Shown here: positions 60,008 to 64,000 of the stretch, one piece after another
How positions within the stretch are numbered: position 1 is the first letter of the stretch
Layout of the letters: the number at the start of each line of letters is the position of its first letter
Assembly (NCBI GenBank): GCA_965212075.1
Contig: OZ243043.1
Coordinates: 1,549,015 to 1,613,014 of the forward strand
Length of the DNA stretch: 64,000 bases
From: CBDBUR01 sp965212075
GTDB lineage: Bacteria; Pseudomonadota; Alphaproteobacteria; JAPOUT01; G958296285
Reading direction: 5' to 3'
Made by a program: the position numbers and the translations under genes
Notes under the pieces: model-generated
Database searches by the model: none
Seen by the model: the letters and a program-made list of their open reading frames with translations, nothing else
What the model was told of the DNA's origin: nothing

Positions 60008-62008
60008 ATGGTTGCATTTGTTAACAAAGAATATCGCGCAAGCAAAAGAATATCGCGCAAAGTCATGTCGCGAAAATCCGCGGCAAAAGAACACATGCTC
60101 ACAGATGGCCGACTTAAGGGGCAAAAACGAGGTGTGCTGTCTTTCTTTAAAAGACGCCAGTTTCAAGAAGGGCTGCAGGGAGAAGATCTCGCACAAAAAA
60201 AAGCGGAGTCCAAAAAAGGAAACAGCATTTTCCAAACCATGCGCATCGCTATGGGCATGTGGCTGTTGCCGCATTGGAAGCTCATGGCGGGCGCGATTCT
60301 TGCAAGCATTTTCGTTGGCCTGTCAACGGGAGCTTTGCCGATTTTTATACAATTTTCTATTGATATTTTGTTTGACCCTGTCAGCCCCGTGCCGCTGATC
60401 GTGATTTCGCTTGCGGTTTTTTCAATTCTCGCGACACGCGCTACGTTTACTTTCTTGGGGAATTTTTTAAGAATTTATGCGTCTCAGCGCATCACTGCCC
60501 AAGTTCAGCATCATATTTTTCAGAACCTTCTTCGTTCTGATTATCATCAGGTCAGCTCAAACCATAGCGGCAGAATTTTATCCATGGTGATGAATGAGGC
60601 AAGAATGGTTGAAACTGTGATTGGCTCCACTTTTATTAATTTTACGCGCAACGCCATCACGTTGCTAGGCATCTTTGGCTCTATGTTTGTGATTAACTGG
60701 CAGCTTGCTTCTTTTGTAACCATCATGATGCCTTTGGTAATTTTATCCATGCGGTTTTTTGGCCGCCGCACAAAATCTTCGTTTCATAAAATGATGGACA
60801 AAACGGGAGATTGGAGCTCACATATTTTGGAAATCGTCCGCGGCATACGCATCGTAAAGGCTTACGGCACAGAAGAGCGCGAAATCAATAGATCAAGCCA
60901 AAAGATCGGTTCAATGATCCGCAATTCCATGCGTGTGCAGCGCGCGAAAATAGCCTCTAGTCCCATAGCAGAACTGCTTGTTGGGATTGGCATGGCCGCG
61001 ATTTTCTTTTATGTCGGCTATGAAGGCCGCGCGGGCAATTTTTCACAAGGCGAGCTTGTCGGCTTTATTTCTGCGATGCTGCTGATTTATCAGCCTCTAA
61101 AATCTATTGTGATGCTTCATGCGACTTTGCTCGAAGGCATTACGGGCACACAGCGCGTTTTAGCTCGGCTGAACAGAAAGTCGAAAATTACTTCTCCTCC
61201 TCGTGCGCCGCAATTGAGAATCGAAGAAAGTGATTTACAAGATCGCATTCATTTTAACAACGTGCATTTCAAATATCCGGGAAGCCATGTGCCTGCGCTG
61301 AGAGGCATTGATCTGCGTATCGGCGCTGGTGAGGTGGTGGCGCTTGTCGGACGTTCCGGAGGCGGCAAGAGCACGATCCTGAATTTGCTTCAGCGTTTTT
61401 ATGATATCAATGACGGGCAGGTATGCATTGATGGGCAGGATATTCGCAAAGTGCAAATTGATAGTTTGCGCCGTTCAATGTCGCTTGTCTTGCAGGAGGT
61501 TTTCTTGTTTGACGACACAATTGCTGCCAATATCTCTTATGCCAAAGACGAAGCCTCGCTGGATGAGATTCAAAACGCTGCGCGCATTGCCAATGCGCAT
61601 GATTTTATTATGGCATTACCCAATCAATATGAAACGCACATTGGTGAAAATGGCGCCCTGCTTTCAGGCGGACAGCGCCAGCGCATAGCGTTTGCGCGCG
61701 CGGCTCTGCGTGCTGCGCCGATCCTGCTTTTGGATGAGCCAACGTCTGCGCTTGACTCGGAATCCGAGCAAGCCATTCAGGAAGCTATGAAAAAATTATT
61801 CACCAGCCGCACCGTGCTCGTCATTGCACATCGCCTGTCCACCATCATGAGCGCTGATAGAATTTGTGTTTTGCAGGAAGGCCAGATCATTGAAGTGGGC
61901 AGGCATCAGGAACTCATTGCAAAAGAAGGCGCTTATGCACGGCTTTATAATATTCAGTTTCCCGGCCATCACAATGAGACGAACAAAAGCTTGAAACATG
62001 TGGTCTGA
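60008..62008 (+). CDS. MsbA-like ABC transporter (lipid A/LPS-core flippase), long N-terminus
   Basis: 666 aa, fused TM plus ATPase domains. ATPase: Walker A GRSGGGKST, Q-loop LVLQEVFLFDD, signature LSGGQRQRIAFARA, Walker B ILLLDEPTSALD, H-loop VIAHRLSTI. Six TM helices from about residue 85. The first about 75 residues are very basic and unusual; no strong SD precedes 60008 and other starts (60065, 60095) exist. Its stop overlaps the waaA start, and waaA/lpxK next door support a lipid A flippase. Confidence 0.88.
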   Translation: MVAFVNKEYRASKRISRKVMSRKSAAKEHMLTDGRLKGQKRGVLSFFKRRQFQEGLQGEDLAQKKAESKKGNSIFQTMRIAMGMWLLPHWKLMAGAILASIFVGLSTGALPIFIQFSIDILFDPVSPVPLIVISLAVFSILATRATFTFLGNFLRIYASQRITAQVQHHIFQNLLRSDYHQVSSNHSGRILSMVMNEARMVETVIGSTFINFTRNAITLLGIFGSMFVINWQLASFVTIMMPLVILSMRFFGRRTKSSFHKMMDKTGDWSSHILEIVRGIRIVKAYGTEEREINRSSQKIGSMIRNSMRVQRAKIASSPIAELLVGIGMAAIFFYVGYEGRAGNFSQGELVGFISAMLLIYQPLKSIVMLHATLLEGITGTQRVLARLNRKSKITSPPRAPQLRIEESDLQDRIHFNNVHFKYPGSHVPALRGIDLRIGAGEVVALVGRSGGGKSTILNLLQRFYDINDGQVCIDGQDIRKVQIDSLRRSMSLVLQEVFLFDDTIAANISYAKDEASLDEIQNAARIANAHDFIMALPNQYETHIGENGALLSGGQRQRIAFARAALRAAPILLLDEPTSALDSESEQAIQEAMKKLFTSRTVLVIAHRLSTIMSADRICVLQEGQIIEVGRHQELIAKEGAYARLYNIQFPGHHNETNKSLKHVV

Positions 62009-63318
62009 TGGCGCTTTTGTCTTTGACTTTTTATCGTCTCATTTTTTGGATCACAACGCCGTTCTGGGGAATTTTTTTACGCCGCCGCGTGCGCCGCAAT
62101 AAAGAAGATTCTGTGCGCTGGCCAGAACGGATGGGAAAAACCTTATCACAAAAGACCTTCAAGCCTGATGCCAAGCTGATTTGGATCAATGCGGTTTCGG
62201 TCGGTGAGTCTTTGGCGGTGCTGCCTTTGATGAACCGTCTGCCCGAAATATGCGGTGCGAGCGTCAATATCCTTTTGACCACGGGCACCCGTTCCGCGGC
62301 GCAGCTGATGGCGATGAAATTACCGGCGCATGCTTTTCATCAATATGCGCCATTGGATCATCCGCTTTATGTGCGGCGTTTTTTAACGCGCTGGCAGCCA
62401 AATATGGCGATCTGGGTTGAGTCTGAATTATGGCCGAACATGATCGTGCAAACGGGCAAAAGAGGCATCCCGATGGCGCTGGTGAATGCGCGGCTTTCGG
62501 CCAAGTCGCTCAAACGCTGGCTTCAACATCAGCGTCTGGCGCGGTTTTTGATGATGCACTTTGATCTCTGCTTGGCGCAAAATGAAATGACGGCCAAGGG
62601 GCTGGCTCAATTGGGCGCTCAGAATGTCATGGTCGGCGGAAATTTAAAATATGATGCGCCGCCGTTAAGCGCAGATCAGGCTGAAATTGATGCTTGGCGC
62701 GCTGTGCTTGGCGCGCAACCAGTTTTTCTCGCTGCGAGCACACATCGCGGCGAAGATGAGATCATTGCATCGGCGCATTTATCCGCCCGCACACAAGGAT
62801 ACCAGTTGATCACGATCATCGCGCCGCGCCATCCTGCGCGCAGCGCGGAGGTGGCTGAAAAAATGCGTGCGCGCGGCCTCACTGTGATCTGCCGCAGCGA
62901 GGCCGAACGGCCAGAAAATCTTCCCGACATATATATCGTGGACAGGCTTGGTGAGATGGGTCTTTTTTATCGTCTGGCCTCCATCGTATTTATGGGCGGT
63001 TCGCTGATCGCGCATGGCGGGCAGAACCCGCTTGAGGCGGCGCGCCTTGACTGCGCGATCATGAGCGGAAAACATGTATTTAATTTTTCGGACATCTACC
63101 GGCATCTTTCAAACATGAATAGTGTTGATATGGTGACGCCAGAAACATTGGCAGAAAATTTGTGCCACTTGCTAGATAATCCGGAGCGTGTGCGTGTGAT
63201 GAAATCTTCGGCGCGCGCGGCGACAGAAAAGCTGGCGGGCGCGCTGGATCACACGCTCGCGCAGCTTGCACCGCTGGTGCTTGCACCGCTGGCGAAAAAA
63301 ATGTCAGATAAAAAATAA
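62008..63318 (+). CDS. waaA: 3-deoxy-D-manno-octulosonic acid (Kdo) transferase
   Basis: 436 aa GT30 enzyme. N-terminal anchor, WINAVSVGESLAVLPLMNRL, ILLTTGTRSAAQL, AIWVESELWPNMI, ALVNARLSAKS, and C-terminal FMGGSLIAHGGQNPLEAA are diagnostic. Adds Kdo to lipid IVA on the inner membrane. TGATG overlap with the ABC transporter and immediate continuation into lpxK. Confidence 0.96.
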   Translation: MALLSLTFYRLIFWITTPFWGIFLRRRVRRNKEDSVRWPERMGKTLSQKTFKPDAKLIWINAVSVGESLAVLPLMNRLPEICGASVNILLTTGTRSAAQLMAMKLPAHAFHQYAPLDHPLYVRRFLTRWQPNMAIWVESELWPNMIVQTGKRGIPMALVNARLSAKSLKRWLQHQRLARFLMMHFDLCLAQNEMTAKGLAQLGAQNVMVGGNLKYDAPPLSADQAEIDAWRAVLGAQPVFLAASTHRGEDEIIASAHLSARTQGYQLITIIAPRHPARSAEVAEKMRARGLTVICRSEAERPENLPDIYIVDRLGEMGLFYRLASIVFMGGSLIAHGGQNPLEAARLDCAIMSGKHVFNFSDIYRHLSNMNSVDMVTPETLAENLCHLLDNPERVRVMKSSARAATEKLAGALDHTLAQLAPLVLAPLAKKMSDKK

Positions 63319-64000
63319 ATGTGGCGCGCACCGAAATTTTGGCGGCAACGCAATTTGGTGAGCCGGTCTCTTTTGCCATTTTCAGCTTTATATGGCGGGA
63401 TGGTTCGCTATCGCCTTCGTCGGCCTGCGCAAAAAGCAGATGTGGGTGTGATATGTGTTGGCAACATCACCGTCGGCGGCGCGGGCAAAACGCCCAGCGC
63501 TTTATTTTTAGCGCGCCTGCTGCAAGACATGGACGAGAGGAGTTTTATTCTTACGCGCGGCTTTGGCCGCCGCGCGACCGGCCTATGCCGCGTGGATGTC
63601 GCGCAGCATGACGCCCGCCAAGTCGGCGATGAGGCTTTGATGCTGGCCGCCTATGTTCCGGTGATTGTCGGCAAGGATCGCGTGGCGGCGGCGCGTTTAG
63701 CGATCGCGCAAGGTGCGACCATTCTTGTGATGGATGACGGGTTTCAAAATCCGTTTTTGCATAAAAATTTATCTTTTCTTGTTGTTGATGGCGATTATGG
63801 TTTAGGCAATGGCTATATGCTGCCCGCCGGCCCGTTGCGTGAACGGCCAAAAGACGCTTTGTCGCGCGCTGACGCGGTCATCATGATTGGCGGTGATCAG
63901 GTGGCGGGCTTAAACCATTCTCTGCCGATTTTTCATGGTCGTATCAAGGCGCAGGAAAAACTCCTATTTTCCAAACCGGTGATTGCTTTTGCAGGCATAG
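63319..64000 (+). CDS. lpxK: Tetraacyldisaccharide 4'-kinase, 5' part
   Basis: ATG directly after the waaA TAA; 227 codons visible, open to the right edge. Starts MWRAPKFWRQRNL; P-loop VGNITVGGAGKTP; ILTRGFGRR; VGDEALMLAAYVPVIVGKDR and MDDGFQNPFL are LpxK signatures. Phosphorylates the lipid A precursor at the 4' position. Confidence 0.95.
   Translation, partial: MWRAPKFWRQRNLVSRSLLPFSALYGGMVRYRLRRPAQKADVGVICVGNITVGGAGKTPSALFLARLLQDMDERSFILTRGFGRRATGLCRVDVAQHDARQVGDEALMLAAYVPVIVGKDRVAAARLAIAQGATILVMDDGFQNPFLHKNLSFLVVDGDYGLGNGYMLPAGPLRERPKDALSRADAVIMIGGDQVAGLNHSLPIFHGRIKAQEKLLFSKPVIAFAGI

Overview
The window is chromosomal DNA of a Gram-negative bacterium, most likely an alphaproteobacterium. 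This rests on a PdhB-type E1-beta carrying its own N-terminal lipoyl domain, adjacent lipid A/Kdo genes (msbA-like, waaA, lpxK), a candidate Irr-type iron box at a catalase promoter, and many ACAD/ECH/SDR/BVMO-type catabolic genes. Genes are tightly packed with many ATGA, GTGA and TAATG overlaps. No phage, transposase, rRNA or CRISPR array was seen. The genus cannot be named from the sequence.

Layout. 1-3160 (-): pyruvate dehydrogenase pdhA-pdhB-pdhC; E2 runs off the left edge and starts without a lipoyl domain. 3259-5017 (+): cytochrome b561-like and HXXEE membrane proteins. 13328-5014 (-): a probable eight-gene operon: TauD-like dioxygenase, alkyl-DHAP-synthase-like flavoenzyme, then six envelope proteins (COG3014-like lipoprotein, LPP20-like lipoprotein, transglutaminase-like periplasmic protein, two LpoB-like lipoproteins, a second LPP20-like lipoprotein). 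13393-23906: glycerol kinase, GST/extradiol-dioxygenase pair, HhH-GPD DNA glycosylase, OprP-type porin, second GST, linalool dehydratase/isomerase-like protein, two unknown small or secreted proteins, tRNA-Ser(GGA), small membrane protein. 23938-33870: catalase, FG-GAP/ASPIC lipoprotein, small lipoprotein, SDR, EthA-like Baeyer-Villiger monooxygenase (BVMO) with a membrane partner, glyoxalase-like protein, a methyltransferase with an N-terminal frameshift, DUF1329 protein. 33900-34810: an AT-rich membrane-protein gene bounded by two copies of the same promoter/leader cassette. 34985-38952: TetR regulator, alpha/beta hydrolase, wax ester synthase/DGAT and phasin (storage lipid).

39130-46122 (-): valine-degradation operon mmsA-ech-acd-hibch-mmsB. 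Its 5' end is interrupted by a 1.25-kb insert encoding a DUF7662-HEPN protein. The insert lies between two copies of the mmsA start region; the outer, truncated copy is translationally coupled to the HEPN gene. This is the best candidate for an undescribed (defence-like) unit. 46335-51270 (+): DUF3450/TtpC/ExbB/ExbD/TonB/TPR energy-transduction operon, followed by a 59-bp tandem repeat array and a palindromic site. 51649-58584: acyl-CoA dehydrogenase, a natural esterase-BVMO fusion, tRNA-Ser(CGA), a second acyl-CoA dehydrogenase and an APH-family kinase. Together these could turn a ketone into ester or lactone, then hydroxy acid, then a beta-oxidation intermediate. 58608-64000 (+): pmbA, msbA-like transporter, waaA and the start of lpxK.

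Overall the organism looks like a lipid- and hydrocarbon-using aerobe with several oxygenases, branched-chain amino acid catabolism, neutral-lipid storage and a heavily lipoprotein-decorated envelope. Start codons were chosen by Shine-Dalgarno position, overlap with the upstream gene and signal-peptide logic. Functional names come from motif recognition only; no database search was run.
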